A stretch of 64,000 nucleotides of DNA, taken from NCBI GenBank assembly GCA_963698015.1, contig OY969109.1, positions 2,294,001-2,358,000 on the forward strand, written 5' to 3'. A program made the position numbers and the translations under genes. A model generated the notes under the pieces. The model was not told the DNA's origin. It worked only from the letters and a program-made list of their open reading frames with translations, and did not search any database. This stretch comes from VAXT01 sp963698015. GTDB lineage: Bacteria; Actinomycetota; Thermoleophilia; Gaiellales; Gaiellaceae. Positions 48,987 to 56,288 of this stretch are shown here, in pieces. The stretch's first letter is position 1, and every line of letters begins with the position of its first letter.

Positions 48987-49057
48987 GGCGCCGTGGCCGA
49001 GTGGTTAGGCAGAGGCCTGCAAAGCCTCGCACACCAGTTCGATTCTGGTCGGCGCCT
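48987..49057 (+). tRNA. trnC: tRNA-Cys (anticodon GCA)
   Basis: Acceptor arms GGCGCCG and CGGCGCC pair perfectly; anticodon stem GAGGC/GCCTC surrounds CTGCAAA, giving GCA; the T arm holds GTTCGATTC. Discriminator T; CCA not encoded. TACCAT at about 48969-48974 may be its -10. Confidence 0.96.
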
Positions 49058-49080
49058 CTCTCGTTCGCTGCGAGGCGCCC

Positions 49081-49170
49081 TCAGGCTGCGTAGCGGTCGC
49101 GCCCGAGCTGCTTGAGGAGCTGCGTCGAGCCTTCGATGTCACTGCAGAGGAAGGTGACGGTTCCCGTCAT
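49081..49170 (-). pseudogene. 29-residue fragment of a class III cyclase N-terminus
   Basis: ATG 49170 overlaps the thioesterase stop (ATGA) and reads MTGTVTFLCSDIEGSTQLLK, then QLGRDRYAA and TGA. This is the start of an adenylate cyclase domain and matches residues 8-33 of the large fusion at 2261 closely (TVTFLFTDIEGSTALLKQLG there). Everything after the first metal-binding Asp is gone. The fragment ends 24 bp from the 3' end of tRNA-Cys, so loss by insertion/excision at the tRNA is likely. Confidence 0.75.
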
Positions 49171-49646
49171 GGGTGCTGTTCTGTCTCCAGGCGCGTCCGC
49201 CAGGCCTCCGCGTGCTCGCGCCCCTCGGGCGTCTCGAGGAAGTGCTCCAAGGGCACGTGCACGAACGCGAGCCGCGCTTCGGCCAGCAGCTCGTTCGAGT
49301 CCCAGAGCTCGCCCCGTACGAAGACGCGGCGGCCCCTCTCGTCCTCGACCCACGCGCGCACCGAGAGGGGGCGGTTGATCGGGACCGGCCGGCGGTAGCG
49401 GAGGAACATGCGGCCGGTGACCGTCGGGAAGCGGTACCAGGTCGCGACGAGCCCGCACGCCTCGTCGATCAGCGCCGAGACCAGCCCGCCGTGTGCGAGC
49501 CCCGGACCGCCCTGGTGGCGCTCGTCGAACGAGAACGTCGTCTCGTAGCGGTCCGCGCCCTCGGCCTCGGGGTGCGGAAGCTGGAAGCCGATCGGATTGT
49601 CTCCGCACCCGAAGCAAGCCGGGTCGTGGTGTGGAGGAATTCTCAC
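49167..49646 (-). CDS. PaaI-type hot-dog thioesterase
   Basis: 159 aa from GTG 49646. HHDPACFGCGDNPIGFQLPH at the N-terminus and the hot-dog core QGGPGLAHGGLVSALIDEAC (HGG, then Asp/Glu in the helix), GRMFLRYRRPVPINRPLSVR are typical of the PaaI/YbgC-like acyl-CoA thioesterases with a CxGC head. Its start lies ten bases from a REP-like element. Translationally coupled with the cyclase fragment downstream, so the lost cyclase gene was once in its operon. Confidence 0.85.
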   Translation of the reverse strand: MRIPPHHDPACFGCGDNPIGFQLPHPEAEGADRYETTFSFDERHQGGPGLAHGGLVSALIDEACGLVATWYRFPTVTGRMFLRYRRPVPINRPLSVRAWVEDERGRRVFVRGELWDSNELLAEARLAFVHVPLEHFLETPEGREHAEAWRTRLETEQHP

Positions 49647-49655
49647 ACTCTTGGA

Positions 49656-49719
49656 ACGGGGTCTGACCCCGTTTCCCGCGCGGCGCGCCTCCCTGTGCGA
49701 AGAGCGGGGTCAGACCCCG
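49656..49719. repeat. REPIN-like element: inverted pair of GGGGTCTGACCCC palindromes
   Basis: GGGGTCTGACCCC (within 49656-49672) and its reverse complement GGGGTCAGACCCC (within 49705-49719) face each other across 32 bp. Each is itself palindromic apart from the central base. The same pair in the opposite order bounds the element at 63075-63192. Confidence 0.75.
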
Positions 49720-49758
49720 TCAAGAAAGCGTGACGATTTGTCCTCATGGCTCGGCCGT

Positions 49759-50976
49759 TTAGCGCATGCCGCCGCGCTCGAAATGCGCTTTGAAGAAGTT
49801 CTCCGAGCCGGACGTGGCCATCGCGGCCGAGGCCGAGATCTCGAGCGCCAGTGTCGCCGCGGCCACGATCTGCGCGAAGCGGTAGACCTTCCCCGCCCCC
49901 GCGCAGTCCATCATCCCGAGCCAGGCGCGAGCGTACGGAAGGGTCGTGCCGCCGCCGACCGTTCCGACCTCGAGCCCCGGGAGCCGGATCGACGCGTTCA
50001 GCCCGCCCTCGACCCGCTTCCCGGTGCCGTGCGCCATCGAGCTCGTGCCGACCATGCCCATGTCCTGCCCCGTGGCGTTGAAGATCGCGGCGATCGCTGT
50101 CGCGGGCGTGAACGCCACCGACTGCATCCCGGACGCGATCGCGCCGTGCGTGCCGGCCCACGAGAGATCGAGCAGGTCGTCGATCGTCGTCCGCAAGACG
50201 CGGCGCACCGTCTCGTCGGTCAGCGTCACCTCGGCGAGGACCGTCTTCCCGTGGCCGCCGCGCTCGAAGTAGCGGTGCGAGACCTTCTTGTCGCCGCCCA
50301 TGTTCGCCTCGAGGATCGCGCGCACGGGCGTGGTCGGAGCGTGCTCCATCACATAGCCCATGTTCAGCGCGTAGGCGTTGCGGGTCATCATGTTCGGCCC
50401 GCAGGCGTCACCCGTCGTGAAGGCCCACATCACGTGGCAGATCGGGCCGGCGACGTACGTCTCGACCTCGCGGAGCTTCGCGTACCGGGAGATCCATTCC
50501 TCGTCGCGGGCGGCGAGCCAGTCGCGCATCTTCGGCAGCTCGCCCTCGACCCAGCGGCCGAGCGCCGCGGCTTCCTCGGCTGAGTTGGTCACGAATGCGG
50601 AGGCCCGCGTGATGCGATCCCGCAGGACCTCCGTCCGGAACCCGCCCGAATCCGCGGCGGCCCGACCGCCTCGGTAGAGCGAGTCCGAGAGCGACCCTTC
50701 CGTGTGCGCGAGCGGGACGTAGACCTCGTCCGTCGCACGTCCGCGCTCGACGAGCACGCCGGCCGGCTCCGTCAGTTCGTACTCGCCGAGCGAGATCGTC
50801 AGCGGCCCGATCACCGCGGTCGGCGTGACGGAGACCCCCGTCAGCGCCTCCTGCGCGTTGAGCCACGGCGTGAGGTCGATCCCGAACACCTCGGCGTCGA
50901 CGCGGCCGTCGAGCGCCGCCCGTCGCGCCTCGATCGACGCAGCGTCGTTCTTTCGCGGCCATTTCCTGAGTTCCAC
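49759..50976 (-). CDS. 3-hydroxy-3-methylglutaryl-CoA reductase
   Basis: 405 aa from GTG 50976, chosen because TATCGT on the minus strand lies seven bases upstream; ATG 50997 or 51006 would nearly touch the divergent gene. HMG-CoA reductase signatures: VTPTAVIGPLTISLGEYELT, FVTNSAEEAAALGRWVEGEL, TTGDACGPNMMTRNAYALNM, NMGGDKKVSHRYFERGGHGK (catalytic Lys) and LEVGTVGGGTTLPYARAWLG. The TGDACGPNM motif departs from the common GDAMGMN form. It makes mevalonate, so the organism may use the mevalonate route, which is uncommon in Actinomycetota. Confidence 0.88.
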   Translation of the reverse strand: MELRKWPRKNDAASIEARRAALDGRVDAEVFGIDLTPWLNAQEALTGVSVTPTAVIGPLTISLGEYELTEPAGVLVERGRATDEVYVPLAHTEGSLSDSLYRGGRAAADSGGFRTEVLRDRITRASAFVTNSAEEAAALGRWVEGELPKMRDWLAARDEEWISRYAKLREVETYVAGPICHVMWAFTTGDACGPNMMTRNAYALNMGYVMEHAPTTPVRAILEANMGGDKKVSHRYFERGGHGKTVLAEVTLTDETVRRVLRTTIDDLLDLSWAGTHGAIASGMQSVAFTPATAIAAIFNATGQDMGMVGTSSMAHGTGKRVEGGLNASIRLPGLEVGTVGGGTTLPYARAWLGMMDCAGAGKVYRFAQIVAAATLALEISASAAMATSGSENFFKAHFERGGMR

Positions 50977-50983
50977 GAGTAGG

Positions 50984-50993
50984 ACGATAATCT
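50984..50993. promoter_or_regulatory. overlapping divergent -10 elements
   Basis: The ten bases ACGATAATCT hold TATCGT on the minus strand (seven bases from GTG 50976 of the reductase) and TAATCT on the plus strand (six bases from ATG 51000). The two polymerases cannot occupy them together. Confidence 0.5.
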
Positions 50994-50999
50994 CCATGC

Positions 51000-51815
51000 A
51001 TGGCAACGGAGCAAGTCGTCGAACCAGTGGCGGGCGAGCGCGAGGAGTACGCAGGCGTTCTGCGCTTCTACGAGCTGGCCAAGCGCCAGGAGTGGCAGGT
51101 GCGCGACCTGCCCTGGAGCGACCTGCCTCCGATCCCGGAGGGGAAGGGCTCGCCGCAGCGCCGCGCGCGCCGCAGCGACATGTGGCGCTCCGTCCTGACG
51201 CAACAGCTCCAGGCCGACATGCTCGCGTGCGAGATGGCCTCGCAGCTCCTGAACGTCGCGCCCGATCCCGAGGCGAGGCTCTACTACTCGACGATGGTGC
51301 AGGACGAGTCGCGCCACACCGAGGCGTGGTTGAAGCTGACGAACGAGGTCGGCGGCATCGCCGAGCGCGACCCGTACCTGGACGAGCTCGCGCACATGAC
51401 GCTCGAGGCGGACACGCTCGAGGAGAAGGTCTTCCAGATGCAGGTCTTCTACGAGCGGCTGATCATCTCGCGCTTCCGCTTGATCGCCCGGGCCTCGCGC
51501 GGAACGGTGCTCGAGGACCTCTGCAACCGGCTCGCGACCGACGACGGCATCCACCACGGCGCCGGGATGGCGTACGAGCGCGTCCTGCTCGAGGGCGCGG
51601 GCAAGAAGATGAACCAGCGGCTGGTCGACTCTGCGAACCGGCTGCTCCCGATCTTCGTCAAGCACGCCCTGTGGCGGCCGAAGGCGCGCGCCGTGATCGG
51701 CCGGCTCATGTATCAGCGTGACCTGCAGCGCCTCGAGGAGGATCTCCAGGAGGGCGTGAAGCTCGCCGAGTCGCTCGGCCTCGACGTCAGCGACGTGGAG
51801 CTGCCGCGGCCCTAG
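51000..51815 (+). CDS. ferritin-like di-iron protein
   Basis: 271 aa from ATG 51000 (leaderless). A long helical protein with two carboxylate/His metal sets: ADMLACEMASQLLNVA (Glu), STMVQDESRHTEAWLKL (ExxH), QMQVFYERLIISRFRLIARA (Glu) and RLATDDGIHHGAGMAYERVL (DxxH where ExxH is usual). This is the pattern of ferritin-like/R2-like proteins. It may be an oxidase or oxygenase acting on lipids or a stress iron protein; the substrate is unknown. It abuts folD (TAGTG). Confidence 0.78.
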   Translation: MATEQVVEPVAGEREEYAGVLRFYELAKRQEWQVRDLPWSDLPPIPEGKGSPQRRARRSDMWRSVLTQQLQADMLACEMASQLLNVAPDPEARLYYSTMVQDESRHTEAWLKLTNEVGGIAERDPYLDELAHMTLEADTLEEKVFQMQVFYERLIISRFRLIARASRGTVLEDLCNRLATDDGIHHGAGMAYERVLLEGAGKKMNQRLVDSANRLLPIFVKHALWRPKARAVIGRLMYQRDLQRLEEDLQEGVKLAESLGLDVSDVELPRP

Positions 51816-52669
51816 TGCCAGCGCGGCTCATCGACGGCAAGGCGCTCGCCGAGCGCATCCGCGGCGAGGTCGCGGACGAGGTTGCGAAGCTGGGAGAGGT
51901 CGGCCTCGCGACTGTCCTCGTCGGCGATGACCCCGCGTCGGACATCTACATCCGGCTCAAGCACAAGGCCGCCGCCGAGGTCGGGATCAACGCGAAGGAC
52001 ATCCGGCTCGCGTCGCAGACGACCGAGGAGGAGCTGCTCGCCCAGGTCGCGGAGCTCGATGCGGACGAGTCGGTCGACGGGCTGCTCATCCAGCTCCCGC
52101 TGCCGGATCACATCGACGAGGCCCGCGTGATCCGCGCGATCGATCCGGTCAAGGACATCGACGGGCTGCATCCGCTCAACTTCGGTCAGCTCGTCCTCGG
52201 GCGGCCGGCACACGTTGGGGCGACGCCGGCCGGCGTGATGCGCCTGCTCGAGGAGTACGAGGTCAAGCTCGAAGGCGTCCGCGCGGTCGTGGTCGGCCGC
52301 AGCGACATCGTCGGGAAGCCTGCCGCGCTGCTCCTGCTCCACGCCAACGCGACCGTTACCGTCTGCCACTCGCGGACGCGCGACCTCGGCGCGGTCGCGC
52401 GCGAGGCCGACGTGCTCGTCGTCGCCGTCGGCCGGACCGCGGTCATCGGCCCTGACGACGTGCGCGAGGGCGCGACGGTGATCGACGTCGGCATGAACCG
52501 CGGCGACGAGGGCGTCGTCGGGGACGTCGACCCGACAACCGCCGAGCGTGCGGGTCTGATCACGCCCGTGCCCGGAGGCGTCGGCCCGATGACGATCGCG
52601 ATGCTCCTCGCGAGCGCCGTCAAGGCGGCGAAATACCGCCGCGGAATCCTTGCGTTCCCCGAGGGCTGA
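51815..52669 (+). CDS. folD: methylenetetrahydrofolate dehydrogenase/cyclohydrolase
   Basis: 284 aa from GTG 51815, overlapping the preceding stop by one base. FolD motifs: LATVLVGDDPASDIYIRLKH (catalytic Lys nearby in the YxxxK arrangement), LLIQLPLPDHIDEARVIRAI, DPVKDIDGLHPLNFGQLVLG, ATPAGVMRLLEEYEVKLEGV, VVVGRSDIVGKPAALLLLHA and TPVPGGVGPMTIAMLLASAV. Bifunctional enzyme interconverting methylene- and formyl-THF with NADP. Complete and of normal length. Confidence 0.96.
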   Translation: MPARLIDGKALAERIRGEVADEVAKLGEVGLATVLVGDDPASDIYIRLKHKAAAEVGINAKDIRLASQTTEEELLAQVAELDADESVDGLLIQLPLPDHIDEARVIRAIDPVKDIDGLHPLNFGQLVLGRPAHVGATPAGVMRLLEEYEVKLEGVRAVVVGRSDIVGKPAALLLLHANATVTVCHSRTRDLGAVAREADVLVVAVGRTAVIGPDDVREGATVIDVGMNRGDEGVVGDVDPTTAERAGLITPVPGGVGPMTIAMLLASAVKAAKYRRGILAFPEG

Positions 52670-52717
52670 GGTTAACCTTCCGCCGCTTTAGAAGTCCGGC
52701 TGTAGAAGGAGGAAGTG

Positions 52718-52918
52718 TTGGCTGAAGGCACCGTCAAGTGGTTCTCGAACGAGAAGGGGTTCGGCTTCATCGAGCGCGAGGGTGGGGACGATGTCTTCGT
52801 CCACCACAGCGCGATCCAGATGGACGGCTACCGGTCGCTGACCGAAGGGCAGCGCGTCCAGTTCGAAGTCGTGCAGGGCGACAAGGGCCTTCAGGCCGCG
52901 AACGTCACCGCCGCCTAG
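52718..52918 (+). CDS. cold-shock domain protein
   Basis: 66 aa from TTG 52718; GTG 52715 is an alternative but leaves only two bases after AGGAGG. RNP1 (EKGFGFI) and RNP2 (DVFVHHSAI) single-stranded nucleic-acid-binding motifs are intact: AEGTVKWFSNEKGFGFIERE. RNA chaperone of the CspA type. Followed by a strong intrinsic terminator, so it is a monocistronic unit. Confidence 0.94.
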   Translation: MAEGTVKWFSNEKGFGFIEREGGDDVFVHHSAIQMDGYRSLTEGQRVQFEVVQGDKGLQAANVTAA

Positions 52919-52941
52919 TACCTCCGGACTCGAGACAGATT

Positions 52942-52970
52942 GCGGGCCCCGGAAGGGGCCCGCAGCATTT
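52942..52970 (+). terminator. intrinsic terminator of the cold-shock gene
   Basis: GCGGGCCCC-GGAA-GGGGCCCGC (52942-52963) is a perfect nine-base stem followed by AGCATTTT. Confidence 0.88.
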
Positions 52971-52985
52971 TGCGAGGATCTACAC

Positions 52986-53267
52986 GTGGCCATCAGTAGA
53001 GACGAGGTGCTCCATGTCGCGCGCCTCGCGCGGCTGGCGCTGAGCGACGAGGAGATCGACCGCCTCGGGGCGCAGTTGAACGCGATCCTGGAAGCGGTCG
53101 GCAAAGTGAGCGAGCTCGACCTCGCGGACGTCGAGCCGACCGCTCATCCGCTCGACCTCGTCAACGTCTGGGCCGACGACGAGCCGCGTGAGTCGCTGAC
53201 GGTCGAGGAAGCGCTGGCCAATGCGCCCGACCGCGAAGCCGGCTTCTTCCGGGTGCCTCCCGCATGA
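52986..53267 (+). CDS. gatC: aspartyl/glutamyl-tRNA amidotransferase subunit C
   Basis: 93 aa from GTG 52986. GatC pattern: SRDEVLHVARLARLALSDEE, FGAQL-like helix LGAQLNAILEAVGKVSELDL, DVEPTAHPLDLVNVWADDEP and the end REAGFFRVPPA. It clamps GatA to GatB in the enzyme that converts Glu-tRNA(Gln) and Asp-tRNA(Asn). First gene of gatCAB; a palindromic element separates it from gatA. Confidence 0.93.
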   Translation: MAISRDEVLHVARLARLALSDEEIDRLGAQLNAILEAVGKVSELDLADVEPTAHPLDLVNVWADDEPRESLTVEEALANAPDREAGFFRVPPA

Positions 53268-53278
53268 TCGGCCGAACC

Positions 53279-53311
53279 GGACCTGTCCGGTGCCTGGCAC
53301 CGGTCATGGCC
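53279..53311. repeat. 33-bp palindromic element between gatC and gatA
   Basis: Core GGTGCCTGGCACC (53289-53301) with outer arms GGACCTGTCC and GGTCATGGCC. It is the reverse-oriented relative of the element inside the CoA ligase gene (39564-39596). It ends just before the gatA ribosome-binding site and may act on gatA expression. Confidence 0.75.
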
Positions 53312-53325
53312 GAAGGAGCCGTGTC

Positions 53326-54732
53326 GTGATCGACACCCTGCGTTTGACTGCGAAGCAGGTGAACGACCTGCTCGATACGGGCCAGGCGTCGTCGGACGAG
53401 ATCTTCGCCGCGTACCGAGCCGCGATCGACGAGCGCGATGGGGAGCTCAACTGCTTCCTCCATGTGAGCGACGACGCCCCCGGCGAGGGCATCCCGATCG
53501 CGCACAAGGACGTTGTCAGCACGAAGGGCATCCCCACCACCGCCGGCTCGAAGATCCTCGAGGGCTACATCCCGGTCTTCGACGCGACCGTCGCCGAGCG
53601 CTGCAAAGGCCGCGGGCTGCGCGTGATCGGCAAGACGAACATGGACGAGTTCGCCATGGGCTCGTCGACGGAGAACTCCGCGTACGGCCCGACCCGGAAC
53701 CCGTGGGACCCGGAGCGCGTGCCGGGTGGCTCGTCGGGCGGCTCGGCCGCCGCGGTCGCCGCGGGCCTCACGCCGTGGGCGCTCGGCTCCGACACCGGCG
53801 GCTCGATCAAGCAACCGGCGGCGCTGTGCGGCGTCGTCGGTCTGCGCCCGACCTACGGCACCGTGTCCCGCTCCGGCATCGTCGCCTTCGCGTCCAGCCT
53901 CGACCAGATCGGCCCGATCGCGAAGACCGTCGCCGACTGCGCGTTCCTCTACTCCGTGATCGCCGGGCGCGACGTCGACGACACGACGACCGTCGAGCTT
54001 CCCCAGCCGGTCGAGATCCCCGCGGCCGAGGACCTGAAAGGCCTGCGCGTCGGAGTTCCGAAGGAGCTGAACGAGGCGGAGGGCATCGAGCCGGGCGTGA
54101 GCGAGGCCGTCAACGCCGCGATCGAGCTCTGCCGCGAGCTCGGCGCCGAGGTGGGGGAGACGACCCTCCCGCGCTCGGTCGAGTACGGCCTGTCCTGCTA
54201 CTACCTGATCGCCCCCTCCGAGGCGTCGTCCAACCTCGCCCGCTACGACGGCGTCCGCTACGGGCTGCGCGTCACCGACGGCGACGTCCGCGCGCTGTAC
54301 ATGCGCACGCGCGACGCCGGCTTCGGGGACGAGCCGAAACGCAGGATCATGCTCGGCACGTACGCGCTCTCGGCCGGGTACTACGACGCGTACTACGGCC
54401 AGGCGCAGAAGGTGCGGACGATCATCCGCGACGAGTTCCGCGCCGCTCTCGAGCAGTTCGACCTGCTGGTCAGCCCGACGTCGCCGACGGTCGCGTTCCC
54501 GATCGGCGCGCGGGTCGACAACCCGCTCGCGATGTACCTGAGCGACGTCCTCGCGATCCCGCCGAACATGGCGGGCCTCCCCGGCCTCTCGATCCCGTGC
54601 GGGCTCTCCGAGGGCCTCCCCGTCGGCCTGCAGTTGATCGGCCCGCAGTTCTCGGAGAACCTGCTCTTCCGCGCCGGTCACGCGCTCGAGCAGGCGCTCG
54701 AGTTCGACTACGTCCCGCCGAGGCTGAAGTGA
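53326..54732 (+). CDS. gatA: aspartyl/glutamyl-tRNA amidotransferase subunit A
   Basis: 468 aa from GTG 53326 with AAGGAG nine bases upstream. Amidase signature with the Ser-cisSer-Lys triad: IPIAHKDVVSTKGIPTTAGS (Lys), RVPGGSSGGSAAAVAAGLTP (cis-Ser) and GSDTGGSIKQPAALCGVVGL (Ser nucleophile). RYDGVRYGLR and PPNMAGLPGLSIPCGLSEGL are further family marks. It releases ammonia from glutamine for GatB. Overlaps gatB by four bases. Confidence 0.96.
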   Translation: MIDTLRLTAKQVNDLLDTGQASSDEIFAAYRAAIDERDGELNCFLHVSDDAPGEGIPIAHKDVVSTKGIPTTAGSKILEGYIPVFDATVAERCKGRGLRVIGKTNMDEFAMGSSTENSAYGPTRNPWDPERVPGGSSGGSAAAVAAGLTPWALGSDTGGSIKQPAALCGVVGLRPTYGTVSRSGIVAFASSLDQIGPIAKTVADCAFLYSVIAGRDVDDTTTVELPQPVEIPAAEDLKGLRVGVPKELNEAEGIEPGVSEAVNAAIELCRELGAEVGETTLPRSVEYGLSCYYLIAPSEASSNLARYDGVRYGLRVTDGDVRALYMRTRDAGFGDEPKRRIMLGTYALSAGYYDAYYGQAQKVRTIIRDEFRAALEQFDLLVSPTSPTVAFPIGARVDNPLAMYLSDVLAIPPNMAGLPGLSIPCGLSEGLPVGLQLIGPQFSENLLFRAGHALEQALEFDYVPPRLK

Positions 54733-56129
54733 GCTGGGAACCGGTCATCGGCCTCGAGATCCACGTCCACCTGAAGACGCGGACGAAGATGTTCTGCCGC
54801 TGCGAGGTCGAGTACTTCGCGCCCGAGAACTCGCGCACGTGCCCCGTCTGCCTCGCGCACCCGGGCACGCTCCCCGTCCCGAACAGGCGGGCGATCGAGA
54901 TGACGATCCTGCTCGGCCACGCCCTCGGCTGCGTGGTCGTCGAGCATGCCGTCTTCCATCGCAAGCACTACTTCTATCCCGACCTGCCGAAGGGCTACCA
55001 GATCTCCCAGTACGACGAGCCGCTCTGCGTCGACGGCGCGTTCACGCTGCCGACTTCGGACGGCGACATCTCCGTGAGCATCGTCCGCGCCCATCTCGAA
55101 GAGGACGCGGCGAAGAACGTGCACATGGGCGGAGCCGAGGGCCGCATCGCCGGCGCCGACCGAACGCTCGTCGACTTCAACCGGGCCGGGACGCCGCTCG
55201 TCGAGATCGTCACCGGGCCGGACCTCCATTCGTCGGAGCACGCGAAGCGCTTCCTGCAGCTGCTCCGGCAGACCGTCGTCGAGCTGGGCATCTCGGACGC
55301 CGAGATGGAGAAGGGCTCCCTCAGGTTCGACGTCAACGTCTCGGTGCGGCCCGAGGGCTCCGACGAGCTGCGCACGCGCACCGAGCTCAAGAACATGAAC
55401 TCGTTCAACTTCGCCGCGAAGGGCATCGAACGCGAGATTCAGCGCCAGATCGAGATCTACGAGACGGGCGGCGAGGTCGAGCAGGAGACGATGCACTTCG
55501 ACCCGGGCAACGAGGCGGCGCCGCCGCTGCGCTCGAAGGAGGAGGCCCAGGACTACCGGTACCTGCCGGAGCCGGATCTCGTCCCGCTCGAGCCGGCGCG
55601 CGAGCTCGTCGAGGAGCTTCGCGCGCAACTCCCGGAGCTACCGGGCGCGCGGATTGACCGGATCGGCGAGGAGGTCGGCTTCGAGCTCGCGGAAGGGCTC
55701 GTCGTCAGCGGCCGCGACCGTCTCTTCGAGCGGGTCGGAGGCGACCGGAGAGCGGTCGCGAACATCCTCATGAACCAGTTCGCGGCCACCGGGGTCGATC
55801 CGGCGCTGGTCAATGCCGAGGAGCTGTCCAAACTGATCATGGCCCGGGACCAGGTCCCGAGACATGTCTTCACGGACGCGCTCGCGGCGAGCGGGGATCC
55901 CGGCTTCACGGCCGAGACCTATCTCGGCGACGGCCAGATCACCGAGGCCGGCGACCTCGAGCCGCTCGTCGACCAGGTGCTGGCCGCGAACCCGAAGCAC
56001 GTGGAGTCGTACCGCTCGGGCAAGCAGGGCCTGCTCGGCTTCTTCGTCGGCCAGGTGATGAAGGAGAGCGAGGGCCGCGCGAACCCGAAGCTCGTCAACG
56101 ACCTGCTGCGCCAGAAGCTCGACGCCTGA
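54729..56129 (+). CDS. gatB: aspartyl/glutamyl-tRNA amidotransferase subunit B
   Basis: 466 aa from GTG 54729 (GTGA overlap). WEPVIGLEIHVHLKTRTKMF at the start, zinc ligands in MFCRCEVEYF and RTCPVCLAHPGTLPVPNRRA, HRKHYFYPDLPKGYQISQYD, DFNRAGTPLVEIVTGPDLHS and RTELKNMNSFNFAAKGIERE are diagnostic; the C-terminal tail domain ends GQVMKESEGRANPKLVNDLL. It phosphorylates and amidates the mischarged tRNA. Complete. Confidence 0.97.
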   Translation: MSWEPVIGLEIHVHLKTRTKMFCRCEVEYFAPENSRTCPVCLAHPGTLPVPNRRAIEMTILLGHALGCVVVEHAVFHRKHYFYPDLPKGYQISQYDEPLCVDGAFTLPTSDGDISVSIVRAHLEEDAAKNVHMGGAEGRIAGADRTLVDFNRAGTPLVEIVTGPDLHSSEHAKRFLQLLRQTVVELGISDAEMEKGSLRFDVNVSVRPEGSDELRTRTELKNMNSFNFAAKGIEREIQRQIEIYETGGEVEQETMHFDPGNEAAPPLRSKEEAQDYRYLPEPDLVPLEPARELVEELRAQLPELPGARIDRIGEEVGFELAEGLVVSGRDRLFERVGGDRRAVANILMNQFAATGVDPALVNAEELSKLIMARDQVPRHVFTDALAASGDPGFTAETYLGDGQITEAGDLEPLVDQVLAANPKHVESYRSGKQGLLGFFVGQVMKESEGRANPKLVNDLLRQKLDA

Positions 56130-56132
56130 GCT

Positions 56133-56276
56133 CTACTCGGCCGCTTTCGCCCGGCTCGACGACCTGCGTCGCGGAGCGGCTGCAGCCTCCGGTGCCGCGC
56201 CGCGCTTCTCGCGAGCCTTCTTCTTCCGCTGGCGGTCCCTCCGCCAGCGCCTGATCGGCCGTGAGCCTCTACCCAT
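56133..56276 (-). CDS. 47-aa very basic protein
   Basis: ATG 56276 to TAG 56133-56135 reads MGRGSRPIRRWRRDRQRKKK, AREKRGAAPEAAAAPRRRSS and SRAKAAE. The -10-like TAGGCT on the minus strand lies six bases upstream, so it is probably a leaderless transcript. The Arg/Lys-rich helix resembles small ribosome-associated proteins (compare the bS22/COX24-like class), but the family is not certain. The Ala/Pro/Arg tail looks unstructured. It is easily missed because of its size. Confidence 0.6.
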   Translation of the reverse strand: MGRGSRPIRRWRRDRQRKKKAREKRGAAPEAAAAPRRRSSSRAKAAE

Positions 56277-56282
56277 GCGAGA

Positions 56283-56288
56283 AGCCTA
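56283..56288 (-). promoter_or_regulatory. -10 element TAGGCT (minus strand), leaderless
   Basis: Six bases from ATG 56276; it overlaps the stop codon region of the transglycosylase-like gene. Confidence 0.5.
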
